Shown: piece by piece, positions 8,234 to 17,314 of the stretch
How the letters are laid out: every line of letters begins with the position of its first letter
Position numbering within the stretch: position 1 is the stretch's first letter
Source of the DNA: Flavobacterium pokkalii
GTDB taxonomy: Bacteria; Bacteroidota; Bacteroidia; Flavobacteriales; Flavobacteriaceae
Assembly: GCF_014596575.1 (NCBI RefSeq)
Contig: NZ_NASZ01000016.1
Location: 1 to 64,000 of the forward strand
Direction of reading: 5' to 3'
Length of the DNA: 64,000 bases
Notes under the pieces: model-generated
The model's input: only the letters and a program-made list of their open reading frames with translations
Databases searched by the model: none
Told to the model about the DNA's origin: nothing
Program-made: the position numbers and the translations under genes

Positions 8234-8569
8234 CTAACATTCTTCTTGCGGATCCCAAAAATAGTTTTCAAAATCAACAATCTGATTATTGACTACTTTC
8301 ACCCCTTCATTTTCTAATAATTGCTGCATTAAATTGGTTCCGTCAAAATGGAATTTACCCGTAAGCATTCCTTTTCTGTTCACTACGCGGTGCGCCGGAA
8401 CATCATCCATACTATGCGAAGCATTCATCGCCCAGCCTACCATTCTGGCCGATCGTGCCGCTCCTAAATATTTAGCTATTGCACCGTAAGATGTCACTCT
8501 GCCGTAAGGAATTTGCCTGGCTACAACATATACTTTTTCAAAAAAATTAGTTTTATCATTCGTTAACAT
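8234..8569 (-). CDS. Alkyltransferase-like protein (MGMT family, no active-site Cys)
   Basis: This 111-residue protein is the C-terminal, DNA-binding domain of O6-alkylguanine-DNA alkyltransferase (IPYGRVTSYGAIAKYLG, then ARMVGWAMNAS). In active enzymes the motif is PCHR; here it is P58-A59-H60-R61, so the alkyl-accepting cysteine is Ala. That puts it with the ATL proteins, which bind O6-alkylguanine and flag it for nucleotide excision repair instead of repairing it directly. It overlaps the preceding AraC-family gene by 7 bases, so the two are probably co-transcribed. Confidence 0.9.
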   Translation of the reverse strand: MLTNDKTNFFEKVYVVARQIPYGRVTSYGAIAKYLGAARSARMVGWAMNASHSMDDVPAHRVVNRKGMLTGKFHFDGTNLMQQLLENEGVKVVNNQIVDFENYFWDPQEEC

Positions 8570-9720
8570 AACTCTTTTCTCTTTTGATTGTATTCCAGAG
8601 GTTCCACACCTACAATTTCTTTAAAACTACTTAAAAACAAATCACAGGAATAAAAACCTGTTTTCTTAGACAATTTTTCAACAGTACGTTTTTCTAAAAA
8701 ACCTTCTTCTATCAAACTAATAGCATCATAAATGCGAACAGTACGTTTAAATTCGATAAAACTCACCTTAGAATGGTATTTAAAAAAATACAACAAATGA
8801 CTCTTTGGAATTTCTAATCTAATCGCAAAATCACGCATGGAAACTTTCGGATTTCTAAAACAAAAATGTTCCAATGCCATTCGCTCGATTTCATAAATAT
8901 AGGATTCCAAATTACTTTCTACCCTTTCGCTCAATTTTAAATCCTGACTATTTGTAATCAAAACATCCGATTCATCCAGCCAAAAATCTTCAAAAACCAA
9001 TTCGAAATATTCCTCTGATTTTATTTCATAATCTAATAACACATTAGAATACAACATCATTGGGGTAAATAAAAGTTTGAAAAACAACACAAAACACAGC
9101 AATCCCGCCAACCAAAAATAACTCGTCCCATCTGAATATCCCGCAACAAAAATATCTAACACCAAAGACACCAATAGTCGCAACACAATTAAAAAACAAA
9201 AAACAAAGAAAAAGATACTCCAATTTCTAACAAGCATATTTTGTTTTTGAACACGCCATGTTTTAGACTTTTGAAACCAAAGCTTATTTTTTAATTCAAA
9301 AAAACTTAAACCTAAATAAAACAACGGAATTAAAGCAAACAAAAAATAAGACAATAAATACCATGAAGCCGTATAATGACGCATCCAAAGATTATAAATC
9401 CCGAATAGTACCGGAATACTAAAATAATATAAATCTCCTGCCACAGGATTCTTCCTATTAGCAACCAAACATTTAAAATACAGATAAATACAAGCGAAAA
9501 TTCCCGAACCGAAGGAACGAAAAATCACAGTAACATCATCGCTAACCGTAAAAAAAACCAATGAATAAATCCCGATGAAAAAAAATCGAAAAGAAGCAAA
9601 AAAGATTAAAATCAGAAGGTAAAAATTAACCTTTCTATTAGACTTGTATTGTGATACCAGCACCATTAATGTCAGAAATCCCAACAAAGCGGTCATAAAA
9701 TACACAACACTTAGAAACAT
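8563..9720 (-). CDS. Membrane-anchored AraC-family transcriptional regulator
   Basis: This 385-residue protein has about seven hydrophobic helices (residues 1-225) followed by a cytoplasmic linker and a C-terminal AraC/XylS helix-turn-helix domain (about 280-385, with SMRDFAIRLEIPKSHLLYFFK and the second helix pair KLSKKTGFYSCDLFLSSFKEIVG). Such fused 7TM-AraC proteins are common in Flavobacteriia and probably sense a membrane or extracellular signal. The Cys-rich FYSCD turn replaces the usual 'GF.s.s.F' pattern closely. The alkyltransferase-like gene overlaps its end, so it may be a target or only a passenger. No ligand is evident. Confidence 0.88.
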   Translation of the reverse strand: MFLSVVYFMTALLGFLTLMVLVSQYKSNRKVNFYLLILIFFASFRFFFIGIYSLVFFTVSDDVTVIFRSFGSGIFACIYLYFKCLVANRKNPVAGDLYYFSIPVLFGIYNLWMRHYTASWYLLSYFLFALIPLFYLGLSFFELKNKLWFQKSKTWRVQKQNMLVRNWSIFFFVFCFLIVLRLLVSLVLDIFVAGYSDGTSYFWLAGLLCFVLFFKLLFTPMMLYSNVLLDYEIKSEEYFELVFEDFWLDESDVLITNSQDLKLSERVESNLESYIYEIERMALEHFCFRNPKVSMRDFAIRLEIPKSHLLYFFKYHSKVSFIEFKRTVRIYDAISLIEEGFLEKRTVEKLSKKTGFYSCDLFLSSFKEIVGVEPLEYNQKRKELC

Positions 9721-9879
9721 AATCGATTACAATTTTACTCTGAAAAAATTTAAATATAGACAATTATCCAACTTTCCAATCAGTCGTAAAAAAATATCCG
9801 ACATATCAGCTCAAAAAAACGATATTTGGAAAAATTTGTCTTATTTTTTTCATAGCTAAATTGACTAGGTACAAACCCG

Positions 9880-10515
9880 TTATCTCAAATAATATTCTAA
9901 AATATTCATCAGACTAATTACCGAAACAATTCCTGTAATACATCCGATAATAACATTCATATTTTTTAGAAGATAATCGGCTTTTTTCTCTATTTTTTTA
10001 AAAAAGGCTATATAAAAATAAAAGACAAGGGCAGAACCCAGAACGGCTCCGCTCACAAAAATAAAAATGGAAGCAACATCAAAAGAAAACAACGCATAAG
10101 AAGACAATGAAATGCTTACAAAAACATAATAAGGAATGGGAAAAAAATTCAGTGCCGAGAGCAACATTCCTAAAAGAAAGCGTTTCTTTTTACTATACTT
10201 TTTGATTTTAGGTTTCTTCATTTTTGGTTCTTTGGCAATCCATAAAAAATAAACCGTCAAAGTACCAAAAATCCCAAAACCAACTTCACGCAACAACAAT
10301 ACAATATCCGGACGGGCATTGATAATCCGGGCAAATAAAACCGCCAGATATACCTGAAGAAAAATAACCAGCACCGCACCCGAAACAAACCAAAAAGCAT
10401 GATGCTTTCCGTCTTTCATACTTACTTTTGCTGCCGTCATATTCAACAAACCCGGAGGAGTAATTCCTATAAAGGCCGAAATAAAACCGGATAATAAGGA
10501 TACAATTAAATTCAT
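9880..10515 (-). CDS. LysE family transporter
   Basis: This 211-residue polytopic membrane protein has about six hydrophobic segments. The LysE-type opening is SGFISAFIGITPPGLLNMTAAKVSMKDG (residues 9-36), where the paired prolines after the first helix match the family signature. A lysine-rich loop (KEPKMKKPKIKKYSKKKR, near residue 95) faces the cytoplasm. It is probably an exporter of a small solute; the substrate is unknown. It lies 42 bases downstream of trmB on the same strand and may be read with it. Confidence 0.85.
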   Translation of the reverse strand: MNLIVSLLSGFISAFIGITPPGLLNMTAAKVSMKDGKHHAFWFVSGAVLVIFLQVYLAVLFARIINARPDIVLLLREVGFGIFGTLTVYFLWIAKEPKMKKPKIKKYSKKKRFLLGMLLSALNFFPIPYYVFVSISLSSYALFSFDVASIFIFVSGAVLGSALVFYFYIAFFKKIEKKADYLLKNMNVIIGCITGIVSVISLMNILEYYLR

Positions 10516-10557
10516 AAGCCTATTTACAGGAATCCCTAAAAAGTTTTAAAATAAAGT

Positions 10558-11235
10558 TTAGTCTTTAATTTTAAAACGAATAAAAGTGATTGCTTTATTA
10601 ATTTCTAAATATTGTTTTTCGTAAAAAGTCTGAAAAGCCGTTACTTCCTCAGGACTTCCTTCGTTTACATAAACATTATGATTTGCATATAAAACCTCAT
10701 GACCTTCACCATGCAACAAGCCTAAAGTATAACCATGCATGAACTCGCTGTCTGTTTTCAGATTAACAACTCCGTCTTTTTTGAGGATTTTTTTATACAA
10801 CTGTAAAAACTGCGAATTGGTCATTCTGTGTTTGGTACGCTTGTACTTAATTTGAGGATCCGGGAAAGTAATCCAGATTTCGTCTACTTCATTTTCAGCA
10901 AAAATATGATTAATCAATTCGATTTGAGTACGAACGAAAGCAACGTTATGCAAACCAGTTTCCACTGCTGTTTTTGCACCTCTCCAAAAACGGGCTCCTT
11001 TAATATCAATTCCAATAAAATTTTTATTTGGATATCTTTCGGCCAATCCTACTGAATATTCTCCTTTTCCACAACCCAACTCTAACACGATAGGATTATC
11101 ATTTTTAAAGAAATCAGCATTCCATTTTCCTCTTAACGGAAATAAATCACCTACTACCTCTTCTCTTGTTGGCTGAAAAACATTATTGAATGTTTCGTTT
11201 TCTTTGAATCGTTTTAATTTATTTTTACTTCCCAC
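10558..11235 (-). CDS. trmB: tRNA (guanine(46)-N7)-methyltransferase
   Basis: This 225-residue SAM-dependent enzyme methylates N7 of G46 in the tRNA variable loop. Motif I is VLELGCGKGEYSVGLA (about residues 50-65); the TrmB-specific catalytic and tRNA-binding stretch EIWITFPDPQIKYKRTKHRMT lies near residues 119-139. Length is normal. It is upstream of a LysE-type gene and separated from amt by a hairpin. Confidence 0.97.
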   Translation of the reverse strand: MGSKNKLKRFKENETFNNVFQPTREEVVGDLFPLRGKWNADFFKNDNPIVLELGCGKGEYSVGLAERYPNKNFIGIDIKGARFWRGAKTAVETGLHNVAFVRTQIELINHIFAENEVDEIWITFPDPQIKYKRTKHRMTNSQFLQLYKKILKKDGVVNLKTDSEFMHGYTLGLLHGEGHEVLYANHNVYVNEGSPEEVTAFQTFYEKQYLEINKAITFIRFKIKD

Positions 11236-11279
11236 TGTTTTTTAAATATTTGCGCAAAATTAAGCAAATAAATAAGACT

Positions 11280-11314
11280 CAGGGCAAGCTTTTATAAAAT
11301 AAAAACCTGCCCTG
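11280..11314 (-). terminator. Hairpin downstream of amt
   Basis: CAGGGCA (11280-11286) pairs with TGCCCTG (11308-11314) around an A/T-rich loop, 28 bases past the amt stop and before trmB. It probably ends the amt transcript; the T-run is weak. Confidence 0.5.
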
Positions 11315-11341
11315 CTCTATGAATTGATACTTAAATACCAC

Positions 11342-12706
11342 TTATTCGGCGCATTCAATAGGAAAAAGCGTTTCGTCATGCTGAGACAAATCTAGTCCCA
11401 TAATCTCCGCTTCTTCCGAAACACGCATCGGAATTATTTTATCTGTTATTTTAAACAAGAAATACGCCCCAAAGAAGGTATAAATAGAAACCAACAACAA
11501 GGCCATCATGTGGTGTCCAAAAACCTCCCAACCTCCGTGAAGCAAACTCGCGTCTTCTCCGTGAGCAAAAATGGCCGTCAAAATCATTCCCATAATTCCA
11601 CCTACACCATGACAGGCAAACACATCTAAAGTATCATCAATTCCTTTCAAATATTTAGAATACACGATTTTATTAGAAACCAAAGCCGCTACAAATCCAA
11701 AGAACATACTTTCCGGAACCGTAATATAACCCGCTGCGGGCGTAACCGCAACTAATCCAACTACTGCCCCGATACAAGCTCCTAAAGCAGAAACTTTTCG
11801 CCCATTTATTCTATCAAAAAAGATCCAGGTAAGCATAGCTGCCGCCGAAGAAGTCGTAGTTGTACCAAAAGCCATCGCCGCCACACCATTGGCTTCCATA
11901 GAAGAACCGGCATTAAAACCAATCCACCCAAACCAAAGCATTCCGGTTCCTAACAAAACAAACGGGATATTCGTAGGAACGTGATTGCTGTTTTTTCTTT
12001 TACCTAACACCAATACTCCCGCCAAAGCTGCAAATCCGGCACTCATGTGTACTACTGTTCCTCCCGCAAAATCTTTCACACCAAAGAAAGAACCTAAAAT
12101 TCCGGTAGGATACCAAACCGCATGACACAAAGGCGAATAAATAAAAATACTGAACAGACAGATAAATAATAAATAGGAAATAAAACGAACACGCTCTGCA
12201 AATGAACCCGTAATAATGGCCGGAGCAATAACGGCAAACTTCATTTGGAATAATGCAAAAAGCATAAAAGGAACCGTGCTTGCAATCATTTTATGAGGCA
12301 AAACCCCCACATAATCCATAAAAGTAAATGTAGCTGGATTTCCCACAAAACTATAAAATCCGTCTCCAATTTGAATTCCTAACGGCTCTCCAAAAGCAAG
12401 ACTAAAACCAACTACAACCCAAATAAGAGTAACTACTCCCATACAGATAAAACTTTGCAGCATGGTCGAAATTACATTTTTCTTCCCTACCATACCTCCG
12501 TAAAAAAAGGCTAATCCGGGTGTCATAATCAAAACCAGACAACAGGAAGTAAGCATCCAGGCCACATCGGCCGGAATGATCTGGTCTATAGTTCCAAACT
12601 GCGAATGAACATTTTTAGGCTCCAAGGGAACTTCCCAAAAAAGTCCTGAAATACAAACAATGCTAATAATAACAAAAGAAATGATCCAACGCTTTTCAAT
12701 TTTCAT
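11342..12706 (-). CDS. amt: Ammonium transporter Amt
   Basis: This is a 454-residue Amt/Mep/Rh channel with about eleven helices. The signature VAWMLTSCCLVLIMTPGLAFFYGGMV is near the N-terminus. The two pore histidines are visible in GGTVVHMSAGFAAL and DVFACHGVGGIMG. It conducts ammonium across the inner membrane. The reading frame is open for 55 more codons upstream, but the ATG at 12706 (MKIEKRW) is preceded by AAAGAAAGAAG and gives a normal N-terminal helix, so I use it. No glnK/P-II gene is adjacent, which is slightly unusual for amt. Confidence 0.95.
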   Translation of the reverse strand: MKIEKRWIISFVIISIVCISGLFWEVPLEPKNVHSQFGTIDQIIPADVAWMLTSCCLVLIMTPGLAFFYGGMVGKKNVISTMLQSFICMGVVTLIWVVVGFSLAFGEPLGIQIGDGFYSFVGNPATFTFMDYVGVLPHKMIASTVPFMLFALFQMKFAVIAPAIITGSFAERVRFISYLLFICLFSIFIYSPLCHAVWYPTGILGSFFGVKDFAGGTVVHMSAGFAALAGVLVLGKRKNSNHVPTNIPFVLLGTGMLWFGWIGFNAGSSMEANGVAAMAFGTTTTSSAAAMLTWIFFDRINGRKVSALGACIGAVVGLVAVTPAAGYITVPESMFFGFVAALVSNKIVYSKYLKGIDDTLDVFACHGVGGIMGMILTAIFAHGEDASLLHGGWEVFGHHMMALLLVSIYTFFGAYFLFKITDKIIPMRVSEEAEIMGLDLSQHDETLFPIECAE

Positions 12707-13022
12707 ATCTTCTTTCTTTAACCCATTAAAATTCGGGGGCAAATTTAAAAATAATTTATATTTTTCACTCAATACCACACAAAATAAGCAACTCCATAAC
12801 AAACCACCCCTTTTTAACCCTCCCAAAAGGATTTTGTTATAAAAAATTATCAATTTCAAAGAATTTAACACTTTTCAATGTGAAAAACATTTTATACCTC
12901 TATTAAAATTGAAAGAAAAAAAGCTTTAAAATATAAAAAACTAAAAAAAAGTTGTAATTTTTCATTGAATAAAACAACTTATTTTGTTGACAGCTTTTAG
13001 TTTAAACCTAAAAATACCTGTT
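12707..13022. other. AT-rich divergent intergenic region amt / L,D-transpeptidase
   Basis: This 316-base gap separates two divergent genes. On the minus strand TAAATTTG at 12747-12740 could be the amt -7 box, with TTG 22 bases upstream (loose spacing). I see no RNA gene or clear operator; the open frame that runs back from amt (to 12871) looks like non-coding AT-rich sequence. Confidence 0.4.
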
Positions 13023-14606
13023 ATGAGAAAAATAAACGCCTCCAAATCGATCGTTAGCTTACTCTTTATAATCCTGCTTTTTTCGTGCAGGAATAAAAAT
13101 GAAGAAAGTCAGCTTATCAAAAAAGAAATCACAACAGAACAGGAAAAAACTACTTTTGACAGCACCGCAGTAAACACTTTTTTAGAAACCTACCCTTTAC
13201 TGAAAAAATACGAAGCCGACCTAAAAAAACTCTATCAAAAACACCAATACCACTACATCTGGTTTGACAAAGAAGGGATAAACGAATTTGCTAATCTTCT
13301 TTACGACAAAATCAATAATTTAGATGAAGAAGGCATTCAAATGAATGTGCCGTATCAGGAAAAACTGGAAGAAATTCACAATAATTTCGACAAAAAACTC
13401 AAACCATCTACAGAAACCGAACTCCTGTATTCGGCCTGGTACCTGTTTTACGCTACAAATGTATATCACGGCTTAGATTCTGAAAAATCTGCCGCTACGG
13501 AATGGCATATTCCCCGAAAAAAAATGCCTTATATCAGCTATCTGGACTCACTTTTAACCAATCCCTCATTGATAAATAAAGAAGAAAAAAAACTAATCAG
13601 CCAATACTTTTTGCTTAAAAAAGCCCTTCAAAAATACCGCAAAATTGAAAAAGCAGGCGGTTGGAAAAACATTAGTATTGACACCGCGGTTAACGCTTAT
13701 AAAATTGGTGACAGCGCGACGGTCATTGCACAAATCAGGGAACGCCTATTTTTATCTGAAGACATCCAAAACAATTCGGGCAGCGCAATTTACGACAAGG
13801 AATTATCTAAAGGAATCTTGAACTACAAATCCAGAAGAGGCATGCTTTCCAGCAGCATTATTTCAAAATCTCTTCTTGAAGATTTAAATATTCCGGTAAG
13901 TGAAAGAATCAAAACCATCATTGTCAATATGGAACGCTGCCGATGGGTTTCGGAAGATATTCCAAAGTCTAAAGAATTAATTGCCATCAACATTCCTTCT
14001 TTTCAGCTTTCTTATTTCAAAAATCAGGAAGTGGTATTGCGCTCCAAAGTCGTCGTTGGAAAAACCATGAACAAAACGGTAATTTTTAGCGCTCCGATGA
14101 AATACATTGTTTTTAGTCCGTATTGGAATGTACCGAACAGTATTTTAAAAAATGAAATTCTTCCCGGAATTGCCCAAAACGAAAATTATCTGGCTGAACA
14201 CGATATGGAATGGAACGAAGGCAAACTGAGACAAAGACCCGGACCAAAAAATTCCTTAGGACTGATTAAATTTTTATTTCCCAATTCGAATGACATTTAC
14301 CTGCACGACACTCCTTCCAAAAGTTTGTTCGAAAGAGAAACCCGTGCCTTCAGTCATGGTTGCATTCGGGTAGCAAAACCTAAAGAATTAGCAATTGAAA
14401 TTTTAAAAGATGATCCAAAATGGACTCCCGAAAAAATTGAAGAAGCCATGAACAGCGGTAAAGAAAATTGGTACACACTAAAAAATAAAATTCCGGTTTA
14501 CATTGGTTATTTCACCGCCTGGGCAGACAATGACGGAACCATTCACTTTTACAACGATATTTACAAAAGAGATGAATTATTGGCTAATTTGTTATTCCAA
14601 CAATAA
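13023..14606 (+). CDS. YcbB-type L,D-transpeptidase lipoprotein
   Basis: This 527-residue protein has an SPII signal (LLFSC, Cys at about residue 21). Next comes a large N-terminal region with the scaffold-like domain of YcbB, containing a peptidoglycan-binding-like segment (about residues 225-290), and last the YkuD catalytic domain. The catalytic motif SHGCIRV contains His445 and Cys447. It should form 3-3 crosslinks in peptidoglycan or attach proteins to it, from the periplasmic face. I chose the ATG at 13023 because it starts directly before the signal peptide; a start at 12984 would add 13 residues ahead of it. Confidence 0.93.
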   Translation: MRKINASKSIVSLLFIILLFSCRNKNEESQLIKKEITTEQEKTTFDSTAVNTFLETYPLLKKYEADLKKLYQKHQYHYIWFDKEGINEFANLLYDKINNLDEEGIQMNVPYQEKLEEIHNNFDKKLKPSTETELLYSAWYLFYATNVYHGLDSEKSAATEWHIPRKKMPYISYLDSLLTNPSLINKEEKKLISQYFLLKKALQKYRKIEKAGGWKNISIDTAVNAYKIGDSATVIAQIRERLFLSEDIQNNSGSAIYDKELSKGILNYKSRRGMLSSSIISKSLLEDLNIPVSERIKTIIVNMERCRWVSEDIPKSKELIAINIPSFQLSYFKNQEVVLRSKVVVGKTMNKTVIFSAPMKYIVFSPYWNVPNSILKNEILPGIAQNENYLAEHDMEWNEGKLRQRPGPKNSLGLIKFLFPNSNDIYLHDTPSKSLFERETRAFSHGCIRVAKPKELAIEILKDDPKWTPEKIEEAMNSGKENWYTLKNKIPVYIGYFTAWADNDGTIHFYNDIYKRDELLANLLFQQ

Positions 14607-14626
14607 TCCTTTTCTTTTCCCATAAA

Positions 14627-14661
14627 AAAAGGCAGCTCCCTTTTTCAAGTAGCTGCCTTTT
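14627..14661. terminator. Bidirectional terminator between L,D-transpeptidase and HPF genes
   Basis: AAAAGGCAGCT (14627-14637) pairs with AGCTGCCTTTT (14651-14661), with A and T runs outside. It lies between two converging genes. Confidence 0.85.
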
Positions 14662-14680
14662 CTTCTGTTATAAATTTAAA

Positions 14681-14995
14681 TCAATGTGATTTTTGTTTTT
14701 CAAAAGTAGTTGTTAATGCTTTTTTCACCTTTTCCAATGCTCCTCTGAAAGCTTTCTCATTAGTATCATCATGTTCTGTTACAGCCAAAGGTTGCAATTT
14801 TGCAGGACGCACCTCAATCAGGCAACGCTTGTCTTTAACACCCTCTTTAGCACTGTTTTCATGACCAAAATGCACTTCAATACGGGTAATTTTTTCTTCA
14901 AAACGAGCCAAAGCTGTTTCAATTTCATTGGCAAAATACGCTTCTGCTCTTTGGTGCCCTTCAATATGTTTGTCGGTGTTAAATTGTATTTTCAT
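14681..14995 (-). CDS. Ribosome hibernation promoting factor, short form
   Basis: This 104-residue protein matches the S30AE/RaiA/HPF fold: it begins with a KIQFNTDKHIEG strand, has the basic EVRPAKLQPLAV segment in the middle and ends with a helix (AFRGALEKVKKAL). These proteins bind the decoding centre of the 30S subunit in stationary phase. It is the short type without the dimerising C-terminal domain of long HPF, so it would need a partner to form 100S ribosomes or act as an inactivator. Single gene. Confidence 0.9.
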   Translation of the reverse strand: MKIQFNTDKHIEGHQRAEAYFANEIETALARFEEKITRIEVHFGHENSAKEGVKDKRCLIEVRPAKLQPLAVTEHDDTNEKAFRGALEKVKKALTTTFEKQKSH

Positions 14996-15079
14996 AGTCT
15001 TCGGTTAATAAATTAATACTCCCCTAAGATAATCAACCGCAAAACAAAAACCGAATGAATTAGTAAAAATTTGTGAATC

Positions 15080-17194
15080 TTATCGCTGGAGATTTTTAAT
15101 GCCCATAGCAAATAAAGTAAAAGCCTGAATATCTACATTTTCCTGAATAGTTGCCGTTACCGATTTTCCGGCTCCGTGACCGGCTTTCACATCAATCCGA
15201 ATCAAAACAGGATGATCGCCGGCTTGTTTCGCCTGCAATTCGGCAGCAAATTTAAAACTATGTGCCGGCACTACTCTGTCGTCATGGTCTCCGGTTGTAA
15301 TCATCGTTGCCGGATACTGCCCTCCTTTTTTTATGTTATGCAAAGGCGAATAGCCTTTTAAATACGCAAACATTTCCTTGCTGTCCTGCGCCGTTCCATA
15401 ATCATACGCCCAACCGGCTCCGGCTGTAAACGCATTGTAACGCAACATGTCCAAAACTCCAACGGCTGGCAAAGCCACCTTAGCCAAATCTGGTCTTTGC
15501 GTCATTACAGCACCAACCAGTAAACCGCCGTTAGAACCTCCTCGAATTGCTAAAAACTGGAAAGAAGTATATTTTTCTTTCATCAAATATTCCGCAGCAG
15601 CAACAAAATCGTCAAAAACATTTTGCTTTTGCATTTTTGTTCCTGCATCGTGCCATTCTTTCCCGTATTCACCACCGCCTCGTAAATTGGGGATCGCCAA
15701 AACACCTCCATTTTCCATCCAAACTGCATTAGCAATACTAAAATTTGGCGTTAAACTGATATTAAATCCGCCGTAACCATATAAAATCGTTGGATTTTTA
15801 CCGTCCAATTTTAGTCCTTTTTTGTACGTAATCATCATTGGCACTCGGGTTCCGTCTTTGGAAGTATAAAAAATCTGTTTGGATTCATAATCTTCAGAAT
15901 TGAATTGACATTTAGATTCCCGATACACTGCTGTCTCTCCTGATTTCGGTTCAAAATCATAAATTGTTCCCGGAGTAAAATAATTGGTAAACGTAAAATA
16001 AACCTTCGCATCCGTTTTCTTTCCGCTAAAACCACTAGCCGTTCCTAAGCCCGGCAATTGCATTTCGCGAATTAGCTTTCCGGCATAATCATATTGTTTC
16101 ACCAGCGAAACCGCATCCTTCATATAATGAGCAAAAATAAATCCGCTACAAGTTGACGGTTCTAAAACCTGATTGGTTTCCGAAATTACATCCTTCCAGT
16201 TTTCCGGCGCAGGATTATCCACATCGATAAGCACGATGCGTTTATTAGGCGCATTTTTATCGGTTACTACCAACAACTTCGAACCAACATTTTCAAGCAC
16301 ACTGTAATCATTATCATAATTAGCCACAATGGTTTGCATGGAACTATCCGAATTCGACAAATCCAGCACATACAATTCGTTTCCATAAGTAGAATTGGCC
16401 GCTGTGATAACCAAAAAACGATCATCTTCCGTTACATTTCCACTCACATAACGGCGTTTTTGGTCTTCGCCAAAGATTACCTTATCCTCGTTTTGTTTTG
16501 TACCCAGTTTGTGGAAATACAATTTATGTTGATCCGTTTTAGCCGATAATTCACTACCGTTTGGTTTTTCATAACTCGAATAATAAAAACCTTCATTTCC
16601 TTTCCACGACAATCCGCTAAATTTCACATCCACCAAAGTATCACCAATAATTTCCCGCGTCAAAGCATCCATCACAATCACTTTTCGCCAGTCACTACCT
16701 CCTTCAGAAATAGAATAAGCTACTTTTGAACCATCTTTAGAAAAAGAAACTTCACCTAAAGAAGTCGTTCCGTCTTTAGAAAAGGTATTTGGATCCAGAA
16801 AAACCGTTTCTTTACCTTCTTTATCTTTTTGATACAAAACCGATTGATTTTGCAAACCGTTATTTTTAAAATAATATGTAAAATCACCTTCGGTAAATGG
16901 TGCTCCTTCTTTTTCGTAATTCCAAAGTTTTTCTAATCGTTCTTTAAGCTGATTTCGAAAAGGGATTTGTTCCAAATAAGCATTTGTAACTTCGTTTTGT
17001 GCTTTCACCCAGGCTTCCGTTTCAGCCGAACGATCATCTTCCAACCATCGATAGGGATCTACTACTTTGGTCCCAAAGTAATCATCAACGATTCTTCCCT
17101 TTATAGTAGCAGGATAAATGATGTTTTTTGAAGTTTGAGCAAATGATGTCATTACAGAACTGATAATTATAGTTATAACAATTGTTTTTCGCAT
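15080..17194 (-). CDS. Prolyl oligopeptidase (S9A), exported
   Basis: This 704-residue serine peptidase has a signal peptide (first 19 residues, ending SFA-Q), a seven-bladed beta-propeller that gates access (about residues 90-430) and an alpha/beta hydrolase catalytic domain. The nucleophile is Ser554 in RGGSNGG; the acid is in [10 protein letters not shown] and the His in [11 protein letters not shown]. It cleaves short peptides after proline in the periplasm. Length is close to the family norm. It is downstream of, and in the same direction as, the TonB receptor gene, with a hairpin between them. Confidence 0.95.
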   Translation of the reverse strand: MRKTIVITIIISSVMTSFAQTSKNIIYPATIKGRIVDDYFGTKVVDPYRWLEDDRSAETEAWVKAQNEVTNAYLEQIPFRNQLKERLEKLWNYEKEGAPFTEGDFTYYFKNNGLQNQSVLYQKDKEGKETVFLDPNTFSKDGTTSLGEVSFSKDGSKVAYSISEGGSDWRKVIVMDALTREIIGDTLVDVKFSGLSWKGNEGFYYSSYEKPNGSELSAKTDQHKLYFHKLGTKQNEDKVIFGEDQKRRYVSGNVTEDDRFLVITAANSTYGNELYVLDLSNSDSSMQTIVANYDNDYSVLENVGSKLLVVTDKNAPNKRIVLIDVDNPAPENWKDVISETNQVLEPSTCSGFIFAHYMKDAVSLVKQYDYAGKLIREMQLPGLGTASGFSGKKTDAKVYFTFTNYFTPGTIYDFEPKSGETAVYRESKCQFNSEDYESKQIFYTSKDGTRVPMMITYKKGLKLDGKNPTILYGYGGFNISLTPNFSIANAVWMENGGVLAIPNLRGGGEYGKEWHDAGTKMQKQNVFDDFVAAAEYLMKEKYTSFQFLAIRGGSNGGLLVGAVMTQRPDLAKVALPAVGVLDMLRYNAFTAGAGWAYDYGTAQDSKEMFAYLKGYSPLHNIKKGGQYPATMITTGDHDDRVVPAHSFKFAAELQAKQAGDHPVLIRIDVKAGHGAGKSVTATIQENVDIQAFTLFAMGIKNLQR

Positions 17195-17237
17195 AGTATT
17201 TTCACTATTTATTTACACAAAAATAAGGATATATATC

Positions 17238-17280
17238 CCGCAAATTCAGAAATTAAAATTTATAATCTGCGAATTTGCGG
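17238..17280 (-). terminator. Hairpin after the TonB receptor gene
   Basis: CCGCAAATTC (17238-17247) pairs with GAATTTGCGG (17271-17280), 35 bases past the receptor stop. A hairpin with similar arms (GCAGATTCACAG) ends another operon at 51687-51724, so this is a recurring terminator-like repeat. Confidence 0.55.
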
Positions 17281-17314
17281 TAAATATTTCTTGTAACCTC
17301 TATGGTTGAATAAT

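Noticed and set aside
12707..12871. 55-codon N-terminal extension of Amt
   Set aside because: The extension is AT-rich, has no homology pattern and puts a hydrophobic segment ahead of the normal first helix; the ATG at 12706 has a purine-rich ribosome-binding stretch.
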